From positions 62,001-126,000 of the forward strand of contig JAGOMP010000003.1 of the NCBI GenBank assembly GCA_017993505.1: a stretch of DNA of 64,000 bases. Reading direction: 5' to 3'. The translations under genes were made by a program, and so were the position numbers. This stretch comes from Planctomycetota bacterium (lineage in GTDB: Bacteria; Planctomycetota; Uabimicrobiia; Uabimicrobiales; JABWCH01). This document shows, piece by piece, positions 33,428 to 43,288 of this stretch. Under the pieces are notes generated by a model, which searched no databases, was not told the DNA's origin, and saw nothing but the letters and a program-made list of their open reading frames with translations. Positions within the stretch are counted from its first letter, which is position 1. Each line of letters opens with the position of its first letter.

Positions 33428-35200
33428 TTATTCTAGTTCTAATGAATTAATGAGTGTTTGAAATCCTTTTTCTACTGAAAGAAGTTCATTTTGTGGTACA
33501 ATAAGAAGTGCTAAGATTCCTCTTTGTTGACATTCTCCTAAAAAAACTCGATAGATAGTGTTGTTTTTTATAGTTTTTAAAGCAATTTCGAATGCTGTCC
33601 CACCTTTGAATTTTCTATTTTGTTTCCAGAGAAGTTCTGTACTCGTCCCCATCCCTATTTTTTGTCCTACAGATAACAATAATTCTTCCAATGATTGAGG
33701 AAGTTGAAAAGTTTTGAGCAAGATAGCAGGGCCTTTCCCTTGGATAGAACGTAAAACAAGCAAGTCACTCGTCGCATTTTTAGGAAGAACTACCCAATCT
33801 GCGGGACGATTAAAACAAATCCCTAGTAGTTTATCAGAAACATATTCTTGCTGAATTGTAATATATGTATCTGGTTTATTTATCTGTATTTTTTGATTAT
33901 TTTGCCAAAAATGTGTTATTTGTGGTTGCAATGTAGGAAGTGGTGTGGTCCAATGATAGTGCATATTTTTTTTCAATGTAAGGAAACAAGCACCATTTTT
34001 AATTTTGTGTTGATAAATAATTTGCCATGTTTGCAAATAGACTTCTGCCCAAGTAATAGGCTTCCAATATCCTAATTCATAATACAGCCCTGCAGTGAGA
34101 CGAGCAGGAATTCCACTTGCCTTACAAAGTGCAACTGTTGCTACAGAAGCAACATCAGGTGGTGCCCCAAGAAAATTTGCAAATTCTTGCCCTTTTTTTG
34201 TTTGTTTTTCTCCTAGATTATTTTTTGTCCAATGTAAAATTCTTTTTAAAATATATTGTGCATTTGTTTCTTTGTTGCAAATGTTTTTTGCAAGTTTTGT
34301 GATATAAGAATGTTTTGTTGGAATATAAGTTTGTGGAGCTAAATAGGCAGATTCCTTTATAAGGGAAGATAATGCTACAGATTTTGTTGTATTTTTTTTG
34401 GGAGAAAGCAACATAATATTGTTGGCTTTTATTTTTTGAAAAGGAGTGGAAGGAAGAGTAGTAGAAAGATCATCAGCACATTGCAAATACATTTTTTTGA
34501 TGTTGTCATTATTAAAAATATATGTTGTTTGCATGGGAGCAATTTTATTTTCAATGCTTTTTACATATAATGAAGGAGAAATAATCATTTGAAATGTGCC
34601 TAAAGAATAACCTAATAAATTTCCTTTTTTATCTACATGAGCATTAGCCCAAAAATTATTGAGTTCTTCTGTAGTAACTTTAAATATATGGGATGAAATG
34701 ATTTGAAAACAGACGGGTACTTCTGTTTCTCCCATATATCGAGCTCGAGCAGAGATGAATTTATCTTGTGTGCTAGCCAATACTTTTCCAAAATAAAATT
34801 TACCATATTCAGTTTGCTTTGTTGCTACTAGCGATTTTAAAAAATCATTGATATCTAAGTAGCATATATCTTGTGGATATGTTTGAATGGATTGTTGTTT
34901 TTGAAAAATGATTTTTTCGCCCACTGTAATGACTAGATAATCTTGTGGATTATTTTTAATATAAGCAGATTCTAAAGAATACATTTCATTTAAAACTGCT
35001 GACAATGTTTCTGTTTGCAAACCATTTTGTGTGGCAACCGTTTTTTGCTGTTGCTTATGGTATTGAGATGCAATTTTGTCATATGATATTTTAGCATAAC
35101 CACTAGAATTCCCTTGCACTAGATAATTATACCAAAAAATTTCTTTGGCATGCACATAAGAAAATAAACATAGAAAAAAGAAAACGATTACTTTATCCAT
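33428..35200 (-). CDS. Secreted transglutaminase-like protein, catalytic residues apparently lost
   Basis: 590 residues from ATG 35200, whose ATGGATAA overlaps the stop of the upstream gene; it begins with a signal peptide (VIVFFFLCLFSYVHA, cleavage before KE). The central part has a transglutaminase-core landmark: VALCKASGIPARLTAGLYYELG followed by WAEVYLQTW. In active members a Cys precedes this helix and a His precedes W-x-E-V-Y. Here the corresponding places read PPDVAS and PITWAEVY, with no Cys or His. The fold is probably kept without peptidase or transglutaminase chemistry. Location should be periplasmic. The N-terminal 280 residues are not recognised. Confidence 0.65.
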   Translation of the reverse strand: MDKVIVFFFLCLFSYVHAKEIFWYNYLVQGNSSGYAKISYDKIASQYHKQQQKTVATQNGLQTETLSAVLNEMYSLESAYIKNNPQDYLVITVGEKIIFQKQQSIQTYPQDICYLDINDFLKSLVATKQTEYGKFYFGKVLASTQDKFISARARYMGETEVPVCFQIISSHIFKVTTEELNNFWANAHVDKKGNLLGYSLGTFQMIISPSLYVKSIENKIAPMQTTYIFNNDNIKKMYLQCADDLSTTLPSTPFQKIKANNIMLLSPKKNTTKSVALSSLIKESAYLAPQTYIPTKHSYITKLAKNICNKETNAQYILKRILHWTKNNLGEKQTKKGQEFANFLGAPPDVASVATVALCKASGIPARLTAGLYYELGYWKPITWAEVYLQTWQIIYQHKIKNGACFLTLKKNMHYHWTTPLPTLQPQITHFWQNNQKIQINKPDTYITIQQEYVSDKLLGICFNRPADWVVLPKNATSDLLVLRSIQGKGPAILLKTFQLPQSLEELLLSVGQKIGMGTSTELLWKQNRKFKGGTAFEIALKTIKNNTIYRVFLGECQQRGILALLIVPQNELLSVEKGFQTLINSLELE

Positions 35201-35948
35201 ATATGATTTCCATAATATGATTTCCGTAGAAAAGCATAAATAAAATTCCAATAAAAAAACCAATGACTAAACTAAAAATAATCGTGAAAAATGTTTTGAA
35301 AATACTAGTCTTCTGTTGGGAAAATTGAAGATAAGGATATGGTTCTGTATTGGAACAAAGACCTAAAATTTTATAAGGAGTTTTTGTTTCATTTTCAATA
35401 TTAAAAGAGATCGATTTTGCTTTAGGTTTTGCATTACTTTCATTACTACTTTGTTCTTCAGGCAATGGTAAAATGCCACTTTTGGCAAATGTCGATTTTT
35501 CTAAATTCTCTACTTGGGAATCTAAAAATTGAATTTCTTCTTCTAAAGTTTCTTTTATAGCTGCTTCTGTTAAATCAAGATAATCTTCATCTTCGATAGA
35601 TTTATTTGATATTTCATTTGTTTGAAATTCTTCCTCATTTGAAGCCAATTCATCGGTAGCAGCTAAATCTTCATTATCCTTTTCATCCGTAATGGGTATC
35701 TCTGCAGTACTTAATTCGCCTGATTCTTCATCGTCTATATCATCTAGATAAACTTTTATAGCATCATGTTTATAAAGATCAAATAAATCTAATCTTGATA
35801 AATTAGGTGTATTTCTTAATTTATCAAGCAATATATGCGGTTCTGGTGCTATATCTGCTATAAATTCTAATTCTGTGGCTTTCCCGCATTGGCAACATTC
35901 CGTGGAATGTGGGGCAGATTTTCGAAAACAAGATAGACATTTTTTCAT
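35193..35948 (-). CDS. Zinc-finger, acidic, tail-anchored membrane protein
   Basis: 251 residues: an N-terminal four-cysteine motif (CLSCFRK...CCQCGK, residues 4-22), a long acidic stretch with many Glu/Asp (about 70-180), and a C-terminal membrane span (FFTIIFSLVIGFFIGILFMLFYG) a few residues from the end. This architecture suggests a tail-anchored regulatory protein with cytosolic zinc ribbon. Stop and next start overlap (ATGGATAA). Unknown function. Confidence 0.55.
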   Translation of the reverse strand: MKKCLSCFRKSAPHSTECCQCGKATELEFIADIAPEPHILLDKLRNTPNLSRLDLFDLYKHDAIKVYLDDIDDEESGELSTAEIPITDEKDNEDLAATDELASNEEEFQTNEISNKSIEDEDYLDLTEAAIKETLEEEIQFLDSQVENLEKSTFAKSGILPLPEEQSSNESNAKPKAKSISFNIENETKTPYKILGLCSNTEPYPYLQFSQQKTSIFKTFFTIIFSLVIGFFIGILFMLFYGNHIMEIIYG

Positions 35949-35959
35949 AGATTTTGCCG

Positions 35960-36409
35960 TTATTTTCTGTTGATTGGAATTTCAATTTTAATTCCAGGTT
36001 GTATGTTTCTAGATAAAAACCAACCTTGACGCATTTCTAAAGCATAAGGAACTTTGTATTTTGAAGTATAGTGAGGAAGTAAGTAATCTGGTCTGCCATC
36101 ATATTTTTCCATATCTATAATTTCACGTAAAATTCCATCTGCATCTATAAATGCTATTGACAAAGGTATATGTGTATTTTTCATCCAAAAAGAGAGATAA
36201 TCGGGTTTTTCGTAAATAAAAAGCATTCCAAAATTTTCTGGTATGCTTTTTCGATACATAAGCCCAGTGATTTGTTTTTCTTTTGTGTCTGCGATTTCAA
36301 TTTCAATTGTATGGTTTCCAATTTGTAAAGTTGTCTTGGATACTGGTGCTTCTTGTCTAGAACATGATAGCATAAATAAAACCATAAAAAAAATAAATAA
36401 TTGTTTCAT
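35960..36409 (-). CDS. DUF192-family lipoprotein
   Basis: 149 residues. A hydrophobic leader ends in a lipobox (FMLSC, Cys at about residue 16). The rest is a complete DUF192 domain: EKQITGLMYRKSIPENFGMLFIY, LSFWMKNTHIPLSIAFID and YALEMRQGWF. DUF192 proteins are small secreted beta proteins with no established activity. Gap to the next gene is 11 bp. Confidence 0.85.
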   Translation of the reverse strand: MKQLFIFFMVLFMLSCSRQEAPVSKTTLQIGNHTIEIEIADTKEKQITGLMYRKSIPENFGMLFIYEKPDYLSFWMKNTHIPLSIAFIDADGILREIIDMEKYDGRPDYLLPHYTSKYKVPYALEMRQGWFLSRNIQPGIKIEIPINRK

Positions 36410-36475
36410 TGTACAAAAGCATGGAAAATTTTGTATTACAATACGATAAATTTCCCATGCATTCTCCCTTTAGGT

Positions 36476-37789
36476 TTAGAGTTCTACATTATTTGCTTCA
36501 TTCTCTTTTAATGTTTCGTGTATTGTGTTTGCTTGTATTGTTTTATTTTTTTGAAGTTCATTTTGGGAATCATCATTCCTTGCTTCCTCACTAGAAGAAT
36601 CATCGTTCCTTGCTTCTTCAGTGGCAGTTTGAGGATCGCTGGATTGCTTTTCTTTATGATGAATTTTTTCTTTGAGTTTTGCAACTCCTGCTTGAGACTT
36701 AGCAACAATCCGATACGTAATAGGATACGTTGGAATGGCAAAAAATGTTGCAATAATTAAGCTTCCAAGCCAAAGAGGAAGTGCAAGAGCATCAAATCCT
36801 ATTGTTAAAACAGCGAGGCATGTTCCCAAAAAAGTTTGTTCTGTTGGAAAATTTTCTAAAATTTTTGATTGCATTATCTTGTTAGTTTTATGTTTTTTAT
36901 TTTCTTTGGCAATTATTTCTTCTTTTTGCAAATATGTTGTATCGTCAATAAAGGCATAGCCACCATATTTTTCAATTTTTTCTAAAACATCATAATTGTT
37001 TAAAGGACGATACACTACAATTTGGTCATTTTCACGGAATAAATTATAAGTTCCCTTTTTCTTATCTTTAATCTGCCACCAAGTGTCCTGTTCTTTTTCT
37101 CTACTTGATTTCCAAAATTGCCACCATTTTTTAGGCTTTTTTATTTTTACTTTTGCTTTTTCTGATAAAGGCACTAGATTTTTTAAAGCCTGAGGAATTT
37201 TCTTCTTCTGTAAATTTTCCATAACATCGATAGGTAATGAAAATAGTTTGCTATCGTCAACAAGCCTCATATGAAGGGGATTTAAATTATTTTCTTTTAA
37301 AATTTCTTTTAATTTAAGTTCTACCTCTTCTTCATAACTTGTATAATGTAATGTATTTTGATTTGTAATCATTTGTACAAAAGCATGTACTTCTTGATTT
37401 TTTTGAAAATCTTCTGGATTTACAGTTCCAACAACAACAAAATCATTTTTCAACAATCGACTAAATTCTTGCCAAGTGATTGGATCTGTATTCGTAATCA
37501 GTAAGCCAAAACGATAGTATCCATAATACATAGGAAGAAAAGTAACAGGATTAGAAATCCAACACATTGCTATTGCGATTAAAATGTTAGCTTTAACAAT
37601 CGAACAAATGATTAAACAAACTGTCATTTGAATACCAACAGTAGGTGTGAGAGCCACCCACATACCAATAGTTGCACCCAGAGCAACAGAATGTGGAGAA
37701 TCTTTTACATTCACAATAGGTTTGATTAATCTATCATATACAAGCATCACAATAGGTTTAAGAAAAATACGATAGAGACTTTTTAGCAT
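36476..37789 (-). CDS. DUF2062-domain membrane protein
   Basis: 437 residues. Residues about 30-105 match DUF2062: SPHSVALGATIGMWVALTPTVGIQM, then a span and ANILIAIAMCWISNPVTFLPMYY. A large basic cytoplasmic middle (about 115-290, with KKPKKWWQFWKSSREKE) follows. Two more spans (about 320-360), then a charged tail with a tandem repeat of EEARNDDSS close the protein. DUF2062 proteins occur with glycosyltransferases, but none is adjacent here. It starts divergently from the coiled-coil gene at 38221. Confidence 0.7.
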   Translation of the reverse strand: MLKSLYRIFLKPIVMLVYDRLIKPIVNVKDSPHSVALGATIGMWVALTPTVGIQMTVCLIICSIVKANILIAIAMCWISNPVTFLPMYYGYYRFGLLITNTDPITWQEFSRLLKNDFVVVGTVNPEDFQKNQEVHAFVQMITNQNTLHYTSYEEEVELKLKEILKENNLNPLHMRLVDDSKLFSLPIDVMENLQKKKIPQALKNLVPLSEKAKVKIKKPKKWWQFWKSSREKEQDTWWQIKDKKKGTYNLFRENDQIVVYRPLNNYDVLEKIEKYGGYAFIDDTTYLQKEEIIAKENKKHKTNKIMQSKILENFPTEQTFLGTCLAVLTIGFDALALPLWLGSLIIATFFAIPTYPITYRIVAKSQAGVAKLKEKIHHKEKQSSDPQTATEEARNDDSSSEEARNDDSQNELQKNKTIQANTIHETLKENEANNVEL

Positions 37790-38032
37790 AAAAAACTCCT
37801 ACAAGAACTTTTTTTGAAATTTTTTAAATAGTAATGGGAATCATTCATTGAATCCAAAACCATTTAAACACATATACATTATAAAAAAAGTATTTATATT
37901 TTCAATCTTTAATCTTTAGGAGAATATTTTTTTTTATTTTAAAATCATAACTTTAAGAATAAAAATTACTTATTAAATTTTGCAGTGGACGAATAATTTC
38001 TATATAATTGTTGGGATAAAAAAAATGTTTTG

Positions 38033-38084
38033 TTGAATCTTTTTATTTATAAAGTATAATACATAATTATTTATAAAGTATAAT
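38033..38084 (+). promoter_or_regulatory. Promoter with duplicated -10 region
   Basis: TTGAAT (38033-38038), a 16-bp spacer and TATAAT (38055-38060). The segment ATTTATAAAGTATAATA is then repeated 24 bp later, giving a second TATAAT at 38079-38084. It lies about 140 bp before the coiled-coil gene. The rest of 37790-38220 is AT-rich leader between divergent genes. Confidence 0.5.
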
Positions 38085-38220
38085 ATATAAAAATTTTTGA
38101 TTTATAAATTACTCAAGAAAAAATTCTAAATATTTGCAAATTTGTTACTTTATTCTATTTATTCCATCCATACTGATCATGGTTTAATAAAATTTTAGTG
38201 ATGTAGAAGGAGAAAAAGCA

Positions 38221-38751
38221 ATGGCAGACCTCAATGCACAAGAAGCTGAACTTTCTGGCTTTGTAGATCGTGAAACCCAAATTGTATTGCGAGAAGCAAT
38301 TAGACAAATTATCGAAAATTTTGGGCAAACAGAAACATTAGAAGACATTTTAAACTACCTAGAAGAATTAAGAACAGATTCGCAAAATAAAGAGGAACGA
38401 ATTAAAGATATTCAACAAAAAACAAAACAAGCTCAAGAAAAAATCAGTGCTTTAGAAACTTCCATTAGAAATTTATTGCAACGAGTTCAGAACATGGAAG
38501 TTCAAGTTAGTATGTTTGCAGAAAAAATATCTAATCTTGAGTTATTGAATAAATTGGAAGTTTTAGACTTATTAGATGGGAAATTGGATTTGCTCGTTCA
38601 TTTCTTTGCACAGTCACCTATTGCTAGAATGGTTTCCAAACTATCCCTTGAAAATACAAACGAACATATAGAGGTAAATGAAAATATAGATAAAATCATT
38701 GAACCAATGTACCAAGAAGAAAACATCGAAGAACTTGAAGAAATGGAATAA
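38221..38751 (+). CDS. Coiled-coil protein, unknown
   Basis: 176 residues, acidic, almost entirely helical. Heptad-like spacing is clear at about 50-115 (DIQQKTKQAQEKISALETSI, LLQRVQNMEVQVSMFAEKI). A hydrophobic LLDGKLDLLVHFF segment follows, and an acidic tail closes it. AGAAGGAGAAAAAGCA before the ATG gives a strong ribosome site. No family recognised; it stands alone, followed by a terminator. Confidence 0.55.
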   Translation: MADLNAQEAELSGFVDRETQIVLREAIRQIIENFGQTETLEDILNYLEELRTDSQNKEERIKDIQQKTKQAQEKISALETSIRNLLQRVQNMEVQVSMFAEKISNLELLNKLEVLDLLDGKLDLLVHFFAQSPIARMVSKLSLENTNEHIEVNENIDKIIEPMYQEENIEELEEME

Positions 38752-38819
38752 AAGAGCAAGTATAGTAGATGAAGAAGAATAGATATTCATCAAAAAAATT
38801 TTCTAACAACTTGATAGAA

Positions 38820-38858
38820 AAGCCGTTCTTGTATAATAGAGAACAAGGACGTCTTTTT
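38820..38858 (+). terminator. Terminator of the coiled-coil gene
   Basis: AAGCCGTTCTTGT (38820-38832) pairs with ACAAGGACGTCTT (38843-38855) with one mismatch and one G-T pair, followed by TTTTG. The remaining sequence to 39338 shows no gene. Confidence 0.7.
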
Positions 38859-39253
38859 GTTTCTCGTATAAAGAAGAAAAAATAGCAACTCGCAAAAACT
38901 TTGTTCAGAATTTAATGAACATATTGAGAAAATGTAAAGGATATCTAACTATATAATAGCAAAAAATTATAAGGCTACATGAGGCACAGTGATATAGTAT
39001 ATTTTGCTTGTTATTTGCTTTTACATCATGTTTCAAATTTTCGTCCATTTTATATTGGAATATATACACATTTCTTTTTTATTTCTTGCTACGATGTTTT
39101 TTGGGAAATACATTAAATTTTCATACAATTGTACTTTCCAAAAAAAAAGAATAGCAATTGTGTAACATGTACTCTATAATTTAAAATTATGATTATCGTC
39201 TTTAGCATTTCTTAAATGTTTAAAATTCTTATCTAGAACTAAAAAATCCAAGA

Positions 39254-39274
39254 ACAATATATTATCTATATTGT
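39254..39274. promoter_or_regulatory. Palindromic operator-like site before the carboxypeptidase gene
   Basis: ACAATATA (39254-39261) and its exact reverse complement TATATTGT (39267-39274) are separated by 5 bases, about 65 bp before the M14 gene, in the likely promoter zone. It could bind a dimeric regulator, but such AT-rich palindromes can occur by chance here. Confidence 0.35.
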
Positions 39275-39338
39275 AAAATTTGGAATTTTTATTGTGAGTT
39301 TTAAAATAATATAGTCTACTTTTATGTAGGAGAAATCT

Positions 39339-40238
39339 ATGAAATATTTGATGATTCTTGTCCTGCTCTGTATTCCAACATTCATCATGGCAACAAACTA
39401 TGATGCCATGTTAGATGAGATGAATCAATTGGCAAGCAATTATCCTGCCTATGTTCAACTTATGGATATTGGAAAAAATGATCAAAACATAACGATTTAT
39501 GGTCTCAAAATCGAAAATTTAGAATACGAAGGCAACAAGTCAAACCAATTACTCGTGGGTTGCCACCATGGAAATGAAACACATAGTGCCACAGTATGCA
39601 TTAATTTTGCAAAACAATTGATAAATATTTTTCAAAATTCTTCAGATGCTTTATATACAGGTCTTTCACGTTCTATTTTTTATGTGATTCCCGTCCTTAA
39701 CATCAGTGGATACAACAATCGAAGTCGATATGAAAAAGGACCTTCCTCCAGTTATGATCCTAACCGTGATTATCCAGATCCATGTGCTTCCAATTCTTAT
39801 TTTAAACTTGCCAGTATTCGTAACTTAGCAAATTTTGTAGAACGATACAACATCATCGGAGCAGTCACAACTCACGGCTATGTAGGTACATTTACATATC
39901 CTTGGGGCATTTACACCAAAAACACAAAAACAAAAGACAATGAATTGTTTCACTCCATGGCAGCTGCTTCTGTTAAAGCTAATAACTATAGTATAGGTAC
40001 ACACGCAGATCAAATTTATCCAGCTTCTGGTGCATTTGAAGATTGGGCATACCATGCTCATGGCGTTTGGGTTATGCTCATGGAACATAAACGTAGCCCT
40101 GAATTAACAAAAGATGCAAAATGTTTACTCATTTATTTTAGCCTTGTACCAGAAACAAAATCTACGCAACATGCACATGAATCTAGCAATTGTCGAGCCT
40201 CTATAGCTAGTGAAATGGAAGATCAAGGACGCCCATAA
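39339..40238 (+). CDS. Secreted M14-family zinc carboxypeptidase
   Basis: 299 residues. Signal peptide MKYLMILVLLCIPTFIMA, then a metallocarboxypeptidase domain: zinc ligands HGNE (His77, Glu80), PVLNISGYNNRSRYEKG, NRDYP, the third zinc His in TTHGYVGTFTYPWG, and the catalytic Glu in VMLMEHKRSP. Removes C-terminal amino acids or cleaves peptidoglycan-type amide bonds. It should act outside the cytoplasm. The domain starts immediately after the leader. A strong terminator follows, and the converging WD40 gene lies beyond. Confidence 0.85.
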   Translation: MKYLMILVLLCIPTFIMATNYDAMLDEMNQLASNYPAYVQLMDIGKNDQNITIYGLKIENLEYEGNKSNQLLVGCHHGNETHSATVCINFAKQLINIFQNSSDALYTGLSRSIFYVIPVLNISGYNNRSRYEKGPSSSYDPNRDYPDPCASNSYFKLASIRNLANFVERYNIIGAVTTHGYVGTFTYPWGIYTKNTKTKDNELFHSMAAASVKANNYSIGTHADQIYPASGAFEDWAYHAHGVWVMLMEHKRSPELTKDAKCLLIYFSLVPETKSTQHAHESSNCRASIASEMEDQGRP

Positions 40239-40273
40239 AAAATAATTGAGCAATAGTTTTTGAAGAAGTTTAT

Positions 40274-40308
40274 AAAAAAAGTAGCTAGTTAAAATAGCTA
40301 CTTTTTTT
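40274..40308 (+). terminator. Strong rho-independent terminator
   Basis: AAAAAAAGTAGCTA pairs with TAGCTACTTTTTTT around an 8-base loop just after the carboxypeptidase gene. It can act on either strand. The rest of 40239-40584 holds nothing recognisable. Confidence 0.85.
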
Positions 40309-40584
40309 ATAGTCACTATCATTTCCATATTATTTACTTTAGAAACTATAGAGATTAGAGTAAATGTTTATCATTACTACTATTTTAGAATCAGTTACTT
40401 TGATAATTTTTTTATTCAATGAATTCTTACTAGATAAAGTTTAAAATCATTTTAGATTTATTTCTGTTTGCAAGAAAAAAACATAGAATAAAATATTTTT
40501 TATGCATGTGTTAACAAAAATTAGTTAGAAAGGAAAAATAATATAGATTTCAAATTATCTTTGAAATTATTCGACTTAGTGTGT

Positions 40585-42018
40585 TTATTTGCCGTATATC
40601 CAAATTTCTCCTTGACCACCACCGATGACAACGTATTTTGCATTGTCTGCAAAAGCTCCTGAGTGGAGTAGGTTATTTAGGACAGTGCTATATGTTTCAA
40701 GACCTGTAGCAGTTTCGTAAATTTTCATTTCACCTTCTTGTAGCACAGTCATTAAAAATTCCCCTGTTCCATTGAGTTGTAAAGCTACGCTTTGGCCGCT
40801 ATTGTTTCTATTCTTTAATGTATTAAAAGGTTCGTCTGTATCACCACTTGTATTTTTGATAGTATAGACAGGTGCATATTTTATACTGTGAATAATATCA
40901 TTTGATTTTGTATTTACTTTATGCCCTTTTACATTACCTTTAATAAATCCTTGTCGAATTTCCCAAAATTTATGATATTGCGAATTCCAAGCATCATTTT
41001 GTGGATCTAGGATTAATTTCCACCATTTTAGCCAACCTCGGTAGTCAGTTGTGTACATAAAGTTATAACTAGGACAAAGTGTGATGTGTTTAATTTCGTT
41101 TTCATGACCAGAAGAGCGACTATATCGAACTGCTGCGTTGTATACATTCCAAAGAAGGATAGTCCCAGTTTCATCACCGCTAAATAAAAAACGTTCATCG
41201 TTTGCAAATTGTAAAGCTGTAGTTCTTTTTAGTCGTAAGGAGAAGTCTCTTATTTTTTGTCGTTCAGGTAAGTTCCAAATTTGGATTGTTCGTCCTGCTA
41301 TAGCCAATAATTTTTGTCCATGAGCCAATGTCATAGATTCAATACTGTCATTGACATGAACATGATATAGTTCTTTGCCTCGAAAAGGTTCATATATGTA
41401 GACATCGCCATTTTTTGTAGCAACAATGAGTTCTTTATTATTTGATGTGAGAATTACTTTTCGTATAGGATCTCGATGTCGCAAACTTTGAATTTCTTTT
41501 AAAGAAGGAAGTTCAAATATTTTGACATAACCATCATCACCACCTGCTATTAAGTAGTCTGTGTCTAAGCTGATTTGCATGGTGGTGATGGCATTTTGTT
41601 TTGTTGTGATTTTTTTAAGTAGTCTGAAGTTTTCTATATCAATAGAGTTATAAGATGCAGGTATAGCGTATTGTTGTTGTAATTTTTCGCCACTTATGGT
41701 GGATACGAAAATAGTGAGAATATTGTTATTTGCATTGATGTTGGCTGAAGCATGGAAAGAAGCTATTTTTTTTTCTGACCCTTCTTGATAATATATAGAT
41801 GTTGTTTGTTCTTTATGGAATTTTCGTGTTCCTAAAGAAATTTTGATGTTCTCAATCGGTGTATCAGCAGTAACTTGACCAGTAATTGGACTATTACCAG
41901 CTAAGGTAGTAGAGGGAGATTGATATGCAAAGGATGGTGTCCATATTTCTATATCAATTTCTGCGACTATCTGTGTCATAAATAGATAAAATAAAAGAAG
42001 GCAATGTAGAAATTTCAT
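40585..42018 (-). CDS. Secreted WD40-repeat protein
   Basis: 477 residues. Signal peptide (FLHCLLLFYLFMTQIVA), then an Ig-like beta segment (about 25-120), then a WD40 propeller: ITTMQISLDTDYLIAGGDDGYVKIFEL, VILTSNNKELIVATKNGDVYIYE, TLAHGQKLLAIAGRTIQIWNL, LQFANDERFLFSGDETGTILLWN, ITLCPSYNFMYTTDYRGWLKWWKL and others. Propellers of this type bind proteins; no partner is evident. It is the last gene of a minus-strand run and is separated from the upstream beta-propeller gene by a hairpin. Confidence 0.8.
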   Translation of the reverse strand: MKFLHCLLLFYLFMTQIVAEIDIEIWTPSFAYQSPSTTLAGNSPITGQVTADTPIENIKISLGTRKFHKEQTTSIYYQEGSEKKIASFHASANINANNNILTIFVSTISGEKLQQQYAIPASYNSIDIENFRLLKKITTKQNAITTMQISLDTDYLIAGGDDGYVKIFELPSLKEIQSLRHRDPIRKVILTSNNKELIVATKNGDVYIYEPFRGKELYHVHVNDSIESMTLAHGQKLLAIAGRTIQIWNLPERQKIRDFSLRLKRTTALQFANDERFLFSGDETGTILLWNVYNAAVRYSRSSGHENEIKHITLCPSYNFMYTTDYRGWLKWWKLILDPQNDAWNSQYHKFWEIRQGFIKGNVKGHKVNTKSNDIIHSIKYAPVYTIKNTSGDTDEPFNTLKNRNNSGQSVALQLNGTGEFLMTVLQEGEMKIYETATGLETYSTVLNNLLHSGAFADNAKYVVIGGGQGEIWIYGK

Positions 42019-42041
42019 AAGATGCCTTTCATATAAAAATA

Positions 42042-42060
42042 AAGCTCCATATTGGAGCTT
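42042..42060 (-). terminator. Hairpin terminator between the two secreted propeller genes
   Basis: AAGCTCCA and TGGAGCTT (42042-42060) form a tight stem with a 3-base loop. On the minus strand it is followed by TATTTTTAT, so it ends or attenuates transcription after the gene at 42079. Confidence 0.7.
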
Positions 42061-42078
42061 GGGTTGTTATCATGGATT

Positions 42079-43278
42079 TTATTTATTGACATGTAATATT
42101 TTCTTATTTATGGTTACAATGTATAGTTCATGATCCATGAATACTATGTTGTAAATAGGTTGTTGGATATGGGTTGCTTGTAGAGTTTGGTTATGAAATG
42201 AGTAAATGGTGTTGTCTGTAGAAATGTATATGTTTTGTAGACTAGTACCTTTGATATGTTGAAAATTTTCATTTGTATTTATAGGATGCTGTGTCCATTG
42301 TATGCCATCGTAAGATAGAATAGTGCCGTTATTTCCTACTATCCAAATATGTGAGTAGTCTAAAGCGAAAATATCATGTAAATCTTCTTTTGTGGGACTT
42401 TGTATTTGAGTCCATATATTGCCATTGTATTGGAGAATCGTTCCTTTTGTTCCACATGCAAAGGCTGTATAGTTGTCTAGAACATAGACGCTCCATAATG
42501 TTTCTTTTGTAGGACTTTCTATTTGTTTCCATTCTTGATTTTGTAGATGGTAAATAACACCATCTTGTCCTACTATAATTAGTGTATTTTCATTGCCATG
42601 GATTTTATATAAATTTTTATGTGTTTGTAGGTCAATTTTTTTTATTGTTGAGTTGTCTATTTGAAATTTTTTTGTTATTGAGTTGTCTATTTGAAATAAA
42701 GAGCCGTTATTGCCAGCTATGTAGATATTTTTTTCATGTTCATGGATACTGAATAAGTGGGCATTTTCTAGATTATGTTCATGAGTTATTTTTTCTGGTG
42801 TTTGTTGTAGAAAAATTCCATTGTTTCCAATAGCACATATAGTTTGGTCGCCCATTTGGATAGCGTCTTGCAGTTTATCCCTCTTGTCTTCAATTTTTAT
42901 GGTGTGTGAGTGGGACCAAAATGATGTTCTTTTTGTTTCTTTGCATCGAGCTTGTGCATAAACAAAGTATTTGAAATCAAATTTGTATGCATAGGTAAAT
43001 TTCGTTTCCTCGGACCAATCAGATGTTACATCATTTCCAAAATTCATGCGATATTCTACGTGTTTACCACAATGATAACAACGAGATCCTTTGACTGTAA
43101 ATTCTACTTCTTCGTCAATTTTAGCTTTTGCTGGACCATCTGGTACATCAGGTGGTACTACATAATGATCGTCGTCATCGTCTCCATAATGTGAATTCCA
43201 AGAACAACTTCCACCTACTGTAGCATATAATACATAAAGAAGAATAAGGAAAGTAATGATTTTATTTTTTTTTTGCAT
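42079..43278 (-). CDS. Secreted protein with Ig/PKD-like domain and YCF48-type propeller repeats
   Basis: 399 residues. A hydrophobic leader is followed by GGSCSWN, possibly a lipobox-type cleavage, then an acidic spacer DDDDD. Residues about 45-130 are Ig/PKD-like (EVEFTVKG, DWSEETKFTYAYKF) with four Cys. Residues 145-399 form propeller repeats of the form ICAIGNNGIFL, IYIAGNNGSLF, LIIVGQDGVIYHL, AFACGTKGTILQYNG and IWIVGNNGTILSYDG. FQIDNS-x-x-KK is duplicated in tandem by a 30-bp in-frame repeat. The ribosome site AAAGGATAAAGGGAA comes from the duplicated end of rtcB. Function unknown. Confidence 0.65.
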   Translation of the reverse strand: MQKKNKIITFLILLYVLYATVGGSCSWNSHYGDDDDDHYVVPPDVPDGPAKAKIDEEVEFTVKGSRCYHCGKHVEYRMNFGNDVTSDWSEETKFTYAYKFDFKYFVYAQARCKETKRTSFWSHSHTIKIEDKRDKLQDAIQMGDQTICAIGNNGIFLQQTPEKITHEHNLENAHLFSIHEHEKNIYIAGNNGSLFQIDNSITKKFQIDNSTIKKIDLQTHKNLYKIHGNENTLIIVGQDGVIYHLQNQEWKQIESPTKETLWSVYVLDNYTAFACGTKGTILQYNGNIWTQIQSPTKEDLHDIFALDYSHIWIVGNNGTILSYDGIQWTQHPINTNENFQHIKGTSLQNIYISTDNTIYSFHNQTLQATHIQQPIYNIVFMDHELYIVTINKKILHVNK

Positions 43279-43288
43279 AGTAATTCCC

